The translations under genes were made by a program, and so were the position numbers. 64,000 nucleotides of DNA. It comes from Desmodus rotundus (lineage: Eukaryota; Chordata; Mammalia; Chiroptera; Phyllostomidae). Of this stretch, positions 11,306 through 22,779 are shown one piece after another (position 1 is the first letter of the stretch; every line of letters starts with the position of its first letter). Location of the stretch: contig NC_071397.1 in assembly GCF_022682495.2 (NCBI RefSeq), positions 14,351,082 through 14,415,081 of the forward strand, given 5' to 3'. The notes beneath the pieces were generated by a model. The model worked only from the letters and a program-made list of their open reading frames with translations. It was not told the origin of the DNA and did no database searches.

Positions 11306-11700
11306 TGAAACTAAACTAATAAAACTGATGCACATAGCAAGTCTGACCAAGTAAAATAGAGAGAAGGGACAGAGATGCAATTCAGGAATGATAAAGGAGC
11401 ACAACTACCAATATTATGGAACATTGTAAAAAAGAGGATTTTTTGAAACATTTTAATCCAATACACTAAAAAATGTTTACATAATTGACAAAATGTTCAG
11501 AAAAATAAAATTTATCAGAACTGACCCAGAGGTATATAATATATGTTAAATTTTATAACCATTCAAAAAATAAAAATAATATAATTTAAAACTGCCCCAC
11601 AGGAAAAGATTGCCCAGCTGTAGCTGATTGAATAAGTCAGTGAATCCTCTATGCCGAAAACAAATATTAAACTGGATAACATTGCTAAGAGCATCTATTT

Positions 11701-13170
11701 CAGTTCTAGAAATTAACTAAGGTATGCATGAAGCAAAAAACTATTTTCTTGAAGAAATATATTCTTGAAGAACTGTTTCAGCTTTGGATAAGAATAGTGG
11801 AAATCTATAGCCTTCTTTGTGGCCTCTCCCATGCATACACACAGCTTGGTCAGTGAGACTTGAGTGCCGCCAAAATGGATGATGCAGCTACAGTAACCAA
11901 GTGCTTTGCTGCCAGAGAAAGCACAAGTAACTCAGGGGTAAGAAGCAAAAACTCATAGATTTCTCAGCTGAAAGTGGTGACCTGTATAGGCATTGGTTGG
12001 TGTCTTATCTGGATCAAACACTGGACTAACCAGAAATTAACAAGACTGAATATTAGAGACAAGGTAGAAAGCTAGACAAGTGCACCATTCATTTGTAATT
12101 GACTGAAAAACGACATGTTTTTCACGTGTAAGGTCGACCCAAGAGAGCCCCGCGGGAAGTAAACTAAAAGGAGGACTTGTCCAATCTGCACACCAAACAC
12201 AGATCCATCAAGAGAATGTGAAAGCCTTACAGGCTCCAAATGTACACAAGCAAAATCTCTGTCCAAAGCACTGGCTGATCACTAAGCTATGCAGGCAAAG
12301 AGGCAACACCAAAGGTTTTGTTTCCCCCATTAATTAATTAGAAAAGTTTGATTCTCAGATTATTTTGGAGACACCGAAAGGTAGATTTTCTGTTTTCTTC
12401 TGATTTCCACTAGGCCTTTTCCATTTTTCGCTGTTGCCTCTTTGTTTTGTTTTGTTTTGGATTTGATGCACATCTTTTTACCACTATAGGACTTTTACCA
12501 CTATACCACTTTTAACTTAAATTAAAAAATTGGTCAATCAACCCTAGGTGGAGAAAATGAACAACCAGTGCCCCTAGAGAAAAGATTGAATGTACAATTT
12601 TAAAAAGGCCTTTCCTTTCTGTATTTCAGGATCCATTTATAGACACAGAAAGCTTGGCTCCCCAGGCTAACATAAATGCTCACATTTTAATGCAAAACTT
12701 TCAGTAATTCCGGTTTATTAGCCTAATCTTGCAGTGCCACTACAGATGGTCTAAGTGCTGGTGAGGCTGGCGGGGAAGGTGAGGGTGGAGGACGCACGCA
12801 GAGTGGCTAACCAAGCTGTGCATTTCACTCTCAGTCCTAATTACCTCCAGCAGGCAATGCTTTCCAGTTAGAAGAAGAAAATGTCAAGGCCAAAGGAAGG
12901 AAGACCGCATTCTAAAATACCTGAGACAGAAAGTATGGTTAAGATTTGTACACTGGACTGTTTTGGTTGTTGGTGAACATGATTATAGTTTCTAGAAGTA
13001 GGAAGTGATGATTTTCTTTAAAAGGGGAAGAGGTGGATTGATTTCACAGTGTGTTTCTGATACCTTCTCATCTAGATAAATATTTCATTTGGTGTTGTAG
13101 GGGATTTGGGGAAAATGCTCAGCATAATTTAGAGTTCAGGAAGTTTAGTTCTTTTATTTTCACATACTAA
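11701..13170. other. Unassigned sequence
   Basis: No gene or repeat family recognised. 12,720-12,800 is a GC-richer block (gtgaggctggcggggaagg) without open-frame or splice support. A tgttttgttttg run occurs near 12,440-12,460. Confidence 0.4.
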
Positions 13171-13174
13171 TGCT

Positions 13175-13330
13175 GGTCATATATTCATTTACAAAATATC
13201 TATTGAGCACCGACTTGGGGTAGGAGGGTTACAGCAAGAACAAGGCACATATGACTCGCGCCTTCAGGAGCTTACTGTCTCTTTGGGATACAAACAGAGA
13301 GCTCACTTGTAGAGTAGAAGGTTCTAGATT
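13175..13330 (-). mobile_element. L2 LINE 3' end, antisense
   Basis: The order ttcatttacaaaatatctattgag, a degraded ccaggcactg block, then ccttcaggagcttactgtctc is the reverse complement of the L2 3' terminus. Highly diverged and short. Confidence 0.6.
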
Positions 13331-15400
13331 TTAGCTAACTGAAACTTATTAAGTTTAACAAGAGAATTTCAGTGGGAAAAGAGTTTAGCTGTCAGGTGGC
13401 AATGGGAGAAGTCTGAAAGTGGTGACACTAAAGCCCAAAATTTCATACACACATCTCTTTTGAAAGGTTTGACTACAAAGAGGGGAAAAAAATGAGGGAA
13501 TACCTGAAATTTCCTTTAGATAGGATATGGGAGAATGTTAACTTCTTGTTGCCTTTAATGAAAGAGGAACTGGCAATGGGGAAGGGATGGGAGGTTGAAG
13601 GTGAAAACCCGCAAAGTGAGACCTCTAGAAGTATTCTAAGGAGGGTTAGAAATAGACAGGCCACATGTTTGGGAGGGTCAATCCTACAGTAAGGGGGAAG
13701 CTTCCCTTTCAATGCAACCAATAAAAAGGTAAAAAAATAGGTGCATATGCCCATTATTTATACGTTTAAGGACAATAAGTGTATTACTAACTTAACGACT
13801 CCTATTTTCCTTGTGATGGATGATATGAGTGTCTTTTAATGATGCAAGATGAGAAAATGGTGTTGATTTGGTTGAAGGCTTGGAGAAATCGTGAAGTTTT
13901 CAAAGACCCATACTGCAGTGACGGATGACAAGGAAAAAGGGGAAGGTGTACTGGACAAGGCTGAAGAACCAGATGATAACCGAGTCTCTGGATTATATTA
14001 AAACTAATCTATGAAGCGGTGTGATTTTCCTTAGCCGATTTCAACATTTGATATTTCATAAAAGCAAATAGTCGGATTTGTTTGTGTTTGGGACTTTTTC
14101 TGTTTGAGTAGAAAATAAAGAAAATGAAACAAATATGTTGAAGTTATAAAAGAAGTTTAAATGGTGAATTACAGAATTTAAGCTACAGAAAGAGAAAAGT
14201 GAGGTCAGGATGGCGCAGAAGGTTGAAAAGGAGAGTTCAGGGACTGGATATTTAGAGCTATCAGGCAGAAAGTAAAGGGGGCATAAAAACGAGAACACGG
14301 TGGTTGAAAAGTCAGCTGCCTGGATGTAATATTTGAGATTAAATGTCCTCAGTGTAGTCATGTGGTCAGAAAAAAAATGAAAACAGAAGTCATTGTCAGT
14401 GATAGGTCAAAGAATTATAAAGCCTGAGAGCTGGAAGGGACATTCACTAAATTGAACCAAGGTACTGTGTGTGGTGGAGGAGAGGGTTGTAAGTAAGTGC
14501 CATTTCCTTTGGACCATTAGAGCGAGTGGGCAAGAAGTCAACAGAGTACAGTGACAGGGGCAGCAGAATTGCACCAGCCTGGAATTAGCAGCGGTTATAA
14601 CAGGCTGGGAGAGTAGTAATGTTCTGACATCAGAGGGAACGAGCGGGTTTCCAGCTGCACTTCCTTCACAGGGGGTTCACAGATCTTGGAGAACAACCTG
14701 TTTCCACTTCAGCTGCCTTATCTGTAACAGATATAGAAGGTCTGATCTCCAATGAGATAACATTAAGTGGAAGATATAAGGCAATATGAAAAACCAGATA
14801 TTTGATGAAACTTCTGCTACACAATTCTGAGACAGAATGTAATAGACATCTTTTTAAAAGCACGGAATTCACTGGAAAGTAAAAGAAATCCCTAAGAGCC
14901 ATAGTAAAGGGGAATTAGGAAAGCAGGGCTGCAAACAGGTATTAAAGCCAGGGTAATAGCTGCTAAGACACTTCCAGTCCTAGTGAAAACTAAGCATTGT
15001 GTTTTGAATGCCTCACAGAAGACGAGATCTTGGACTTGTAAAATGTAGAAGTTTGGAGCTATAGTGCTGAAATAAAGTTGGGACTGGTAAAGTTCTATAA
15101 CCTCAATTCAATAATAGAGTAGAAAAATTCACTTATTGCCAGAGGAAGATGAGGAGAAAAACTATTTTAGCAACAACTGTTGGAGGGACAAAACAAGGGG
15201 AGCTTCCCTGAGACATTATAACCATCGGCCTGGCCTTATATGGGCTTGTACTTGACAATTCATTAAAGATGGATATTGCTACAGTCAAAAGCATAAGAGA
15301 AATTCAGGATTTTTATTTGACTCAATTTTAGCCAAAATTTCTCACTTTCCTGTTGTATTTTCTCTCTTATTGGATATAACTTACAAAAATGCAGCTTTTC
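13331..15400. other. Unassigned sequence with one old repeat trace
   Basis: No gene. ORFs on both strands (13,473-13,754 minus, 14,056-14,361 minus, 14,666-14,902 minus) show no recognisable domains. Around 14,405-14,470 the phrase gagagctggaagggacattc resembles an ancient SINE-like mammalian repeat that also appears, reverse-oriented, at 33,590-33,660 and 52,079-52,178. Confidence 0.4.

Positions 15401-15403
<3 letters not shown>

Positions 15404-15432
<29 letters not shown>
15404..15432. repeat. (CT)n microsatellite
   Basis: About 14 consecutive CT dinucleotides. A minus-strand ORF that reads a long run of RE residues is only a translation of this repeat. Confidence 0.95.
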
Positions 15433-15439
<7 letters not shown>

Positions 15440-16060
15440 TTTCTTTAAAATGAAGCTCAGGGAAACAGCTGCTTTCCATCTGAGGTGGACAGCAAGTTCC
15501 GGGGCTCTCCCATGTCCCTCTCTAAAACCGCTTCCCCACCCCATCTACTTCCTGCTGTGGTATGGAGAGTGCTCCGGTGTTGTTCAAGGTTCCCAGATCC
15601 CATCCTGACCCAAGGCACAGGGGTCCTCAGCTCTCAGACCTAACTTCCCGGGGAGAGGGGGCGGCTACTGGTATGTCATTACTTTCCACTGGGAACTTCG
15701 GCAGGAGGAGGCCCTTGGCAGTTTCTCTTACACCACTCTTCTGTCTGCTCACCCTATAATTGTTTGTATGTCCTTTCTATGTAGAGAGAAAGACCTTGAA
15801 CTTTGATACACAGTGAAGACAAGCTTTTAAAATTCAAATGTCGTTCCCTTAAAAACTTTCGCATCTGCCACAGGTTTGAAATGTCTATTTAAAAAAAAGT
15901 CCAAATGTCTCTTCTTTTTCTTGAATTTATGCAATAAAACCACTACCTTAAGGGCAACATAAATGAAAAAAGCAACATAGCTGGGATTGGGGGCAGGTCA
16001 CATGCAAGGTCATCAGAGACTTAAAACATAATAGACTGTGAAAAATTCATTTTAGAATTT
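15433..16060. other. Unassigned, locally GC-rich sequence
   Basis: 15,480-15,760 is noticeably richer in G and C than its surroundings and holds overlapping short ORFs (15,562-15,759 plus). I recognise neither a domain nor a repeat family. It could be a retained non-coding element or an unrecognised old repeat. Confidence 0.35.
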
Positions 16061-16159
16061 TGCTGTGCTTATCCCTCACTTCCCCTAACTAGAACTTCGG
16101 CCATTTTTTTTGTATAGCTAGGCTCTGCTCCTCCTCAGTCTTCAGGTCTCAGCTTCTTC

Positions 16160-16699
16160 TTTTTTTTTTTTTATTGTTGTTCAATTATACTTGTCCCAGT
16201 TTTTTCCCAGTTGTTCTCCCCTTCCCCACCCACTTCCAACCCCCTGCCTCAGTCAGTCCCCACCCTGGGTCCTTTACCATGGGTCTATTACCATGGGTCC
16301 TTTATACTAATGTTCCTTGACTAGACCCTTCACCTTCTTTTCCCCATTATCCCCCTCTCCCTTCCTCTCTGATCACTGTCAGTTTGTTCCCTATTCCCCT
16401 GCCTCTGTTTCTATTTTGATCGTTTGTTTGTTTTGTTCATTAGGTTCCACTTATAGTTGAGATCACATGGTATTTGCCCACCACCTGGCTTATTTCACTT
16501 AGCATAACATCCTCCAGTTCCACGCTGTTGAGAAGGGCAGGAGTTTCTTCTTTCTTTCTGCTGAGTAGTATTCCATTGTGTAAATGTACCACAGCTTTTT
16601 GATCCACTCATTTACTGATACTGATGGGCACTTAGGCTGTTTCCAGAACTTGGCTATTGTAAATAATGCTGCTGTGAACATTGGGGTGCATAGGTTCTT
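16160..16699 (-). mobile_element. Antisense L1 3' end (5' truncated)
   Basis: From the left: a T run (the poly-A tail), the attgttgttcaattatac 3' terminus, the C-rich 3' UTR, then the ORF2 C-terminus read on the minus strand (FTAALFTIAKFWKQPKCPSV, reaching YSAERKKK). It ends near 16,699 at the 5' truncation. No convincing TSD was found. It separates two L2 pieces. Confidence 0.85.
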
Positions 16700-16782
16700 T
16701 TTATTACTTTTTAGAATGAAGTATTTTCATTATCAGCATATATCACAATAGTTTCACTTATTTGTTTGTTGTTGGGGTTTTC

Positions 16783-16802
16783 TGTGTGTGTGTGTGTGTG
16801 TG
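16783..16802. repeat. (TG)n microsatellite
   Basis: Ten uninterrupted TG dinucleotides. Confidence 0.95.
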
Positions 16803-16990
16803 AATGTATGCTTTCGACATTATTTGTCTAGGTTTGTGTCTACTTCTTTATTGTCTGTTTCCCCACCAAAAGTAAGATCTAGGAGAACAGGAGCCTTTTC
16901 TACCTTATTCATTATTGTTTCTCTTAAGTGCCAAGAACAAGTTCTGGGCATAGAATAAGTTCTCAATAAAAATGCTTGGGATCTTGCTAG

Positions 16991-17882
16991 AGTTTGGAAA
17001 GTCATTTATTATAATAAGTGGGATATTGCTATTAGTCCCAGAACTGCAATTTTTTGTCAGCTTCCTGCATTTGAGCCTGATAAGAGCAGGTAAGTTCAAG
17101 TTCAATATCTGAAGCAACTGCAGGCCCTCATGGAGGGATGCTAACTGCTCAGGAGCTGGTGATAAGGTAGAGTGTTAGCAGAACTTTCTTGGTGGATAAC
17201 TATAACCCTAATGAGTCTTTTTGGACAAAGATAAATTATTAGGTAGAAATTTAAACCTAGTTATGATTGAGAATTTTTTATGTTGTCTCAATATTAAAAG
17301 ACAATGAAAATGGAAAAGTTCAGATACTCACAGTCTTTATGCAGAAGCAATGGTGGGGTGGGGATGATGATGCACAGTGATACTGTGTGGTTCGCATCCT
17401 CCACACAGATAACTCTGCAACATTCCTACAGCACTCTTGATGTGCAATAGACCCTGAGCTGGGTGGTATCTTACAATTATACAGACTAATTTTTAAAGCT
17501 TGTTGCCTATTTTTTAAAAGCCCCTGGTTCAAGAAACTATGTGATGTATACCATTGTTTCAGTGAGAACTCAGATTTGGGGCACACTTGTGTGAGGAGCT
17601 CTCAGGGAGATATTTCTGGAGCTTAAGTAGGATAAATGTCATCATGTAAAGGAAACATGCTGTATGTATTAGCTGCTATTATTATCTCATTTCTTTATTT
17701 CCTAAATAATTCTTTTATTTTTATCAGGAGCAAATTTTGTGGATTATAGTTTTAAAGTGCATAAAATGCAGATATTAATAAATGTGAAATGAATATCATA
17801 ATGCATATATCTGTGACTCTCAGGGAGAAGATAGAGCTAGTTACCTTAAAAACATTTTTGGTTTGTTTTTCACATGAATCTT
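16991..17882. other. Unassigned sequence
   Basis: No gene or repeat recognised. Small ORFs (16,905-17,117 minus, 17,320-17,586 minus) resemble no protein family. Confidence 0.4.
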
Positions 17883-19855
17883 TTTTATATTTTTTTCCAT
17901 TACCTTTTAGCCCGCTTATAACTCCCTATTCCCAGCAATCACTACACTGTTGTCCATGTCCACGAGTCCTTTTTCCTTTTTGCTCACTCCCGCCACTCCC
18001 CACAACTAGCTGTCATCTGCTCTCCATCTATGAGTCTGTCCCATTTTCCTTGTTAGTTCAGTTTGTTCATTAGATTCCACATATAAGGGAAATCATATGG
18101 TATTTGTCTTTCTCTGCCTGGCTTATTTCACTTAGCATAATGTTCTTCAGGTCCATCTATACTACTGCAAAGGATAAAATTTTCTTCTTTTTTATAGCTG
18201 AGTAGTATTCCATCATGCAATTGTCCCATAGTTGTTTTATCCACTCATCTATTGACAGACACTTGGGCTGCTTCCATATCTTGGTGATTGTAAATAACGC
18301 TGCGATGAACATAGAGGTGCTTATGTTCTTTCAAATTAGTGTTTTGGGTTCCTTTGGATATATTCCCAGAACTGGGATTTCTGGGTCAAAAGGCAGATCC
18401 ATTTTTAGTTTTTTATGTATCTCCATATTGCTTTCCACAGTGGCTACTCCAGTCTGCAATCTTAACAACAGTGCAAAAAGGTTCCTCTTTCTCCACCTCC
18501 TCCCCAGCTCCTGTTATCTGTTGATTTATTGATAATAGCCATTCTGACAGGTATGAGATGGTATCTCACTGTGGTTTTAATTTGCATCTCTCTGATGATT
18601 AGTGACATTGAGCATCTTTTTATATGTCCATTGGCTATCTCCTTTGGAGATAGTGTCTATTCAGGTATTTGCCCAATTTTTAATTGAGTTGTTTGTTATT
18701 CTGGTGTTGAGTTTTGTACGTACTTTGTAATTTTGGGATATTAACCCCTTATCAGATGTATTAGCAACTATGTTCTCCCATTCAGTGGGTTGTGTTTTTA
18801 TTTTGTTGATGATTTCCTTTGCTGTGCAAAAACTAGTTTTAGTTTGATGTGGTCCCATTTGTTTATTTTTTCTTTTGTTCCCCTTGCCTGAGGAGATATA
18901 TCTCCCCCAAAAAATACCTACGAGCAATGTCTGAGACTTTGCTGCCTATGTTTTCTTCTAGGATTTTTATGATTTAGGATCTAATATTTATGTCTTTGAT
19001 CCATTTTGAATTTATTCTTGTGTGTGGTATAAGAAGGTGGTTTAGTTTCATTTTTCTGCACATATCTGTCCAATTTTTCCAACACCATTTATTGAATAAA
19101 CTATCTCTAGCCCATTGTATGTGCTTGCTTCCTCTGTTGAATACTAATTGACTATAAATGTATGGGTTTATTTCTGGGCTCTCTCTTCTGTTTCATTGAT
19201 CTATGTGTCTGTTTATATGCCGGTACCATAGTGTGTTGATTACTATGGCTTTATATTACAATTTGATATTAGATAGTGTGATTCCTCCAAGTTTGTTCTT
19301 CTTTCTCAGGATTGTTCTTGCTATGTGGGGACTTTTGTGGTTCCATATACATTTTTGAAGTATTTGTTCTAGTTCTGTAAAATTTGTCATTGGAATCTTG
19401 ATAGGAATTGCATTGAATATATAGATTGCTTTGGGTAGCATGGGCATTTTAATGATGTCAATTTTTTTATCCATGAAGCAGGGTACATGCTTCAGCTGAT
19501 TTGTATCTTCTTTAATTTCTTTCTTCAGTATCTTATAAATTGCTGATTACAGGTTGTTACATCCTGGGTTAAATTTATTCCTAGGTATTTTATTCTTTTT
19601 GAAGCAATTGTGAATGGGATTGTTTTCTTGATTTCCATTTCTGTTAGTTCATTATTGGTGTGTAAGAATGCAAATGATTTCTGGATATTAATTTTGTACT
19701 CTGCTACTTTGCTGAATTCATTTATCAGTTTTAGTAGTTTCTTGGTGGAATCTTTGGGGTTCTCTGTGTACAGAATCATGTCATTTGGAAATAAAGACAG
19801 TTTTACTTCTTCCTTTCCAATTTGGATACCTTTTATTTCTTCTTCTTTGGCTCCC
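17883..19855 (-). mobile_element. Antisense L1 3' half (ORF2 and 3' UTR)
   Basis: A two-kilobase reverse LINE-1 segment. The T-rich tail and 3' UTR lie at 17,883-18,190, the ORF2 C-terminus at 18,200-18,660, the middle at 18,661-18,927 ([19 protein letters not shown]) and the RT region at 19,256-19,779. It ends inside the RT near 19,855. Instead of leading into genomic DNA, this end is joined to HAL1-type sequence in the same orientation (19,856-21,597). No TSD could be found around the L1 part alone. Confidence 0.85.
18661..19830 (-). pseudogene. L1 ORF2 RT relic with altered active site
   Basis: Minus-strand blocks include the region upstream of the C-terminus (18,927-18,661), the post-RT block [20 protein letters not shown] (19,474-19,256) and the RT core ending [17 protein letters not shown] followed by [18 protein letters not shown] (19,779-19,525). 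The codons just before MILYTENP read FPND where the family has FADD, so the catalytic pair is destroyed. Stops and frameshifts separate the blocks. Confidence 0.85.
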
Positions 19856-21597
19856 TTTCTCCCCCTCCTCTTTTTCCCCCTCCTAGCTGATAAGCCTCCA
19901 AATGATTTCTGTATCTCTGATTCTGTTCCTGTTCTGTTTATTTGCTTAGGTTTTTTTTTTTTTGATTCAGTTATTGATAGTTATGGATTTGTTGCCATTT
20001 TAATGTTCATAATTTTTATCTTTTTCTTAAATAAGTACCGTTAACATTTCATAAGGGCTTAGTGATGATAAACTCCTTTAGTGTTACCTTGTCTGGGAAA
20101 CCTTTGTCTACCCTTCCATTCTAAATGATAGCTTTGCTGGATACAGTAATTGAGGTTGGAGGTCCTTGCTTTTCATCACCTTGAATACTTCTTACCAGTC
20201 TCTTCTTTCCTGCAAAGTTTCTTTTGAGGAATCAGCTGATAGTCTCATGGGAACTCCTTTGTAGGTAACTGTCTCCTTTTCTCTTGCTGCTTTTAAGATT
20301 CTCTCATTATCTTTAATCTTTGTTATTTTAATTATAATGTGTCTTGGTGTGGTCCTCTTTGGGTCCAACTTGTTTGAGATTCTCTGTGCTTCCTCAACAT
20401 GTATGTCTATTTCCTTTGCCAAATTAAGGAAGTTTTCTTTTATTATGTTTTCAATTAGTTTTTCCCTCTTCTCCTTTTGGCATCCCTATGATATGGATGT
20501 TCATACATTTGGAGATGTTCCAGAGGCTCCTTATTCTATTCTCATTTTTTAAGTTCTTTTTTTCTTCTTGCTTTTCTGATTGAATGCTTATTTCTTTTTA
20601 TGTTCCAAATCATTGATTTGAATCCTGGCTTTCTCCTCTCCACTGATGGTTCCCTGTATTTTGTTCTTTATTTCACTTAGTGGAACCTTCATTTCTTCCT
20701 TTATGTTGTTGCCGTACTCAATGAGTTCTTTGAGCATTCTGATCACCAGTGTTTTGAACTCCGCATCTGATAGGTTGGTTGTCTTGATTTCATTTAGTTC
20801 TGTGTTGGTTTCTGTTTATTAAATAAAGCTGCTCTGATTGCCTGTCTTAGTAGCATGGCCTATTGTAGAAAAGGCACCTGTAAATTGTGTGGGGCAGAGC
20901 CTTAGGTAATCACCAGGGCAGGCCAACCTGCTTCACCACTTTGTGGCTCTCTGTGGGAGGAGGGCTTGGAGAGGAGACAATGTTGCTGCCTGGCTTCTGG
21001 AGGTTTGTCTGGCACTCACCTTATCTCCAGTTACTCCATCCACTGGCTGCATGCAACTGGCTCCCTTCCAGCTGTTGCCCTCATGCTGAATCCCAGAGTG
21101 GATGGTTTTGTGTACATTGTAAGTCCATGTGGGCCCTTCACACGGAGTCTTCTGTAAATCCAGCAGTTTCTTCTGCTTCCCCAATCCCCACTGATTTTTT
21201 TTACAGCAAAAAATTATGGGGATTTATCTTCCTGTCACTGGGAAACTGGGCTGTGCAGTCTGGCCTGAGGATGGGATTGGTCATTCCCAAAGTATCCCTC
21301 CCAATTTTTATCCACAATACATGAATTTGGGACCATCCATTCCACCTCTGCCACCACCTCTCTGTGCCATGCCGCATCTCTGTGCCTTTTTGGCCCCTCT
21401 GCATGGCTTCACCCCTCCTACCCATGTGTATGAATGTGGCTTCTTTAAATCCTTGGTTATCAGGCTTGCACACAGCTCAATTTTCTGATGGTTCTGAGTG
21501 TTATTTGTTTTGAGGTCTGGTTGTAATTCTTTCTGTGGTTACGCAAGGAGGCAAAGCATATCTATCTATACCTCCATCTTGGGAGGAATTCCATCTT
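19856..21597 (-). mobile_element. Antisense HAL1-type element, 3' end missing
   Basis: This segment aligns by eye along its whole length with the complete HAL1 at 40,467-43,083: a short piece of 3' UTR (19,856-20,035), ORF1 relic (20,036-20,830) and 5' UTR to a YY1-like ccatctt at 21,574-21,580. There is no ORF2 between ORF1 and UTR. Unlike the other copy it lacks the outer part of its 3' UTR and any poly-A, because it abuts the L1 fragment on its left. A second ccatcttg occurs at 21,591-21,598. Confidence 0.75.
20036..20830 (-). pseudogene. ORF1 relic of HAL1
   Basis: The minus strand from 20,422 to 20,192 reads as the RNA-binding and C-terminal part of LINE-1 ORF1p: AKEIDIHVEEAQRISNKLDP, then PRHIIIKITKIKDNERILKA and GVPMRLSADSSKETLQ. 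The end reads EFIITKPL and then hits a premature stop caused by lost bases compared with the 40 kb copy. The N-terminal coiled-coil part (20,560-20,830) is recognisable only in patches. ORF1p is an RNA chaperone; this copy is dead. Confidence 0.8.
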
Positions 21598-21598
21598 G
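21571..21598 (-). promoter_or_regulatory. YY1-like motifs at the HAL1 5' end
   Basis: cctccatcttg and, fifteen bases further, ccatcttg. On the element strand each reads caagatgg, the core bound by YY1 at the start of mammalian L1 5' UTRs, where it positions transcription initiation. Function here is inferred from position only. Confidence 0.5.
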
Positions 21599-21622
21599 AA
21601 ATTCTTAATAATTTAAGCCTAC

Positions 21623-21640
21623 TTTTTTTTTTTTTTTTTT
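21623..21640. repeat. Poly-T tract
   Basis: Eighteen T residues just right of the HAL1 5' end. It may be the tail of an unrelated antisense insertion or a simple tract. Confidence 0.85.
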
Positions 21641-21784
21641 GCAGTATACTCACATATTATGTAACCAGTCCTGTCTCTTTGTTTCTGGACTACTTCTGAA
21701 TTTTACTAAATATACTTCATTATTTTCATATTTTCTGTCCTTGCATTTTCTCTTTCTGGGTTATAGCCTATCATTCTCATGATT

Positions 21785-22085
21785 ACCTCCTACTTTAAGA
21801 CTCAGAGTATATATTACCTTCTATAGCAGGACTTCCTCTACCCTACCAATATGATTTGGAGTCCCCTGTCCTACCGTTATCACATCTGAGTTTAGTCTTC
21901 ATAGATCTTATCTTAAAAGACTACAAATCCTCATTACTTATTTGTCCTATTCCTTTTAGACTATATATTTTTTTCTGTTGAGCATAGACCTAGAATGTAT
22001 GCATATTTATATTCTTCCTGTATAGCAAATTACCTGGTATAAAAGAGAAAATCAGTAAACGCTGATTGAATGGTATTGAATGAAA
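21785..22085 (+). mobile_element. L2 LINE 3' end
   Basis: Diverged L2 terminus: the pattern ends with tgttgagcatagacctag, ttacctggtataaaagag and agtaaacgctgattgaatgg, matching the L2 order (amount-of-use block, then last-hundred-base block). Confidence 0.55.
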
Positions 22086-22089
22086 TTAA

Positions 22090-22775
22090 GTCCCCTTGAT
22101 AAACCATGAACTTCGCAGGTTTTAGAGGTCACAAAGTATGATTGCTTAACCTATTATATTCCTGATTCTTGCCAATTTATTTTACAATCTGGTGGCAACT
22201 GAAAGTTTTTGGAGAATGGAAGACTCATCACGAAGTCTATGAAGAATAACAAGAAAAGTCATTTTGCTAGAACTTATAACAGTCTACCAAAATAAGACAG
22301 AATATTCCACACAGAAGTGTATTTTATTTACTAGAAATTTAGACAATGGTAAGAAAATACAAGTCCTCTCTCTTTAGGTGTATGTATAACAATGGAGTAC
22401 AAGCTCCAGGCAAACGTTTTCCAGAGCAGGAAGAAAAATGAGAGGAAATCATAAACATGAGAGAACAAGCCGTCAAAATGTTAGAACATTTACAATGTGA
22501 TGAGAATTCAGGGCATGACATGCTTCATTAATTCTGAGAATTTTGCTCTTTGACAATTATATTTAGAAGCTCTATAAAACCACCTAGGCCTGAGAATTTA
22601 GAGTGAGGCACACTAAAAGGAAACAACAAATAATTGGGATTTGTCTTTTCATTTATAATTTAAAATATATTTACAAAATAAAATCAATTATATGTACCAT
22701 TGACCATGACCATTTTTTTCAAGGAGCATATAAATTTAAATTATAGAGCTTAATGTAAAAGAAAAAGCAAATAGG
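22090..22775. other. Unassigned AT-rich sequence
   Basis: No gene or repeat recognised; a 60-codon minus-strand ORF (22,339-22,521) has no known domain. Confidence 0.4.
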
Positions 22776-22779
22776 ACCT

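Larger units (their letters stand above)
3630..11700 (+). mobile_element. Old L1M LINE-1, interrupted host of later insertions
   Basis: A diverged sense-strand LINE-1 of the ancient L1M/HAL1-like type. Pieces appear in L1 order. 3,630-4,080 is the ORF1 5' region (ttctagaggcaaatgg, then tgtttattcacagtgtcaac). 4,780-5,100 is the end of ORF1 (cagacaaataaaatc). 5,340-6,050 is the ORF2 endonuclease region (attggactacagagtaagct). After two insertions the ORF2 linker/RT start follows near 11,310-11,700 (accaatattatgg and cccacaggaaaagattgccc). Stops and indels fill every frame. It is interrupted by an antisense L1 (4,162-4,669), a large antisense L1 (6,088-10,767) and an MLT1 LTR (10,928-11,305). 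The linking of the outer pieces into one element is inferred from order and orientation. Confidence 0.55.
16065..16990 (+). mobile_element. L2 LINE, split by an L1 insertion
   Basis: L2 sense-strand pieces lie on both sides of an antisense L1. The left piece 16,065-16,159 ends in cttcaggtctcagcttctt, a typical L2 block. The right piece 16,835-16,990 has ttattgtctgtttcccc, then ctaggagaacaggagcc and tctgggcatagaataag with gttctcaataaaaatg, the L2 terminus. Middle sequence (16,700-16,835) includes a (TG)n run. Joining the two is inferred from matching orientation and order. Confidence 0.6.

Noticed and set aside
15263..15544. Minus-strand ORF with a run of RE residues resembling a charged helix
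   Set aside because: The run is the (CT)n microsatellite read on the opposite strand.
20887..21324. 145-codon plus-strand ORF next to an L1
   Set aside because: It lies antisense in the HAL1 5' UTR and is not open in the matching part of the 40 kb copy.
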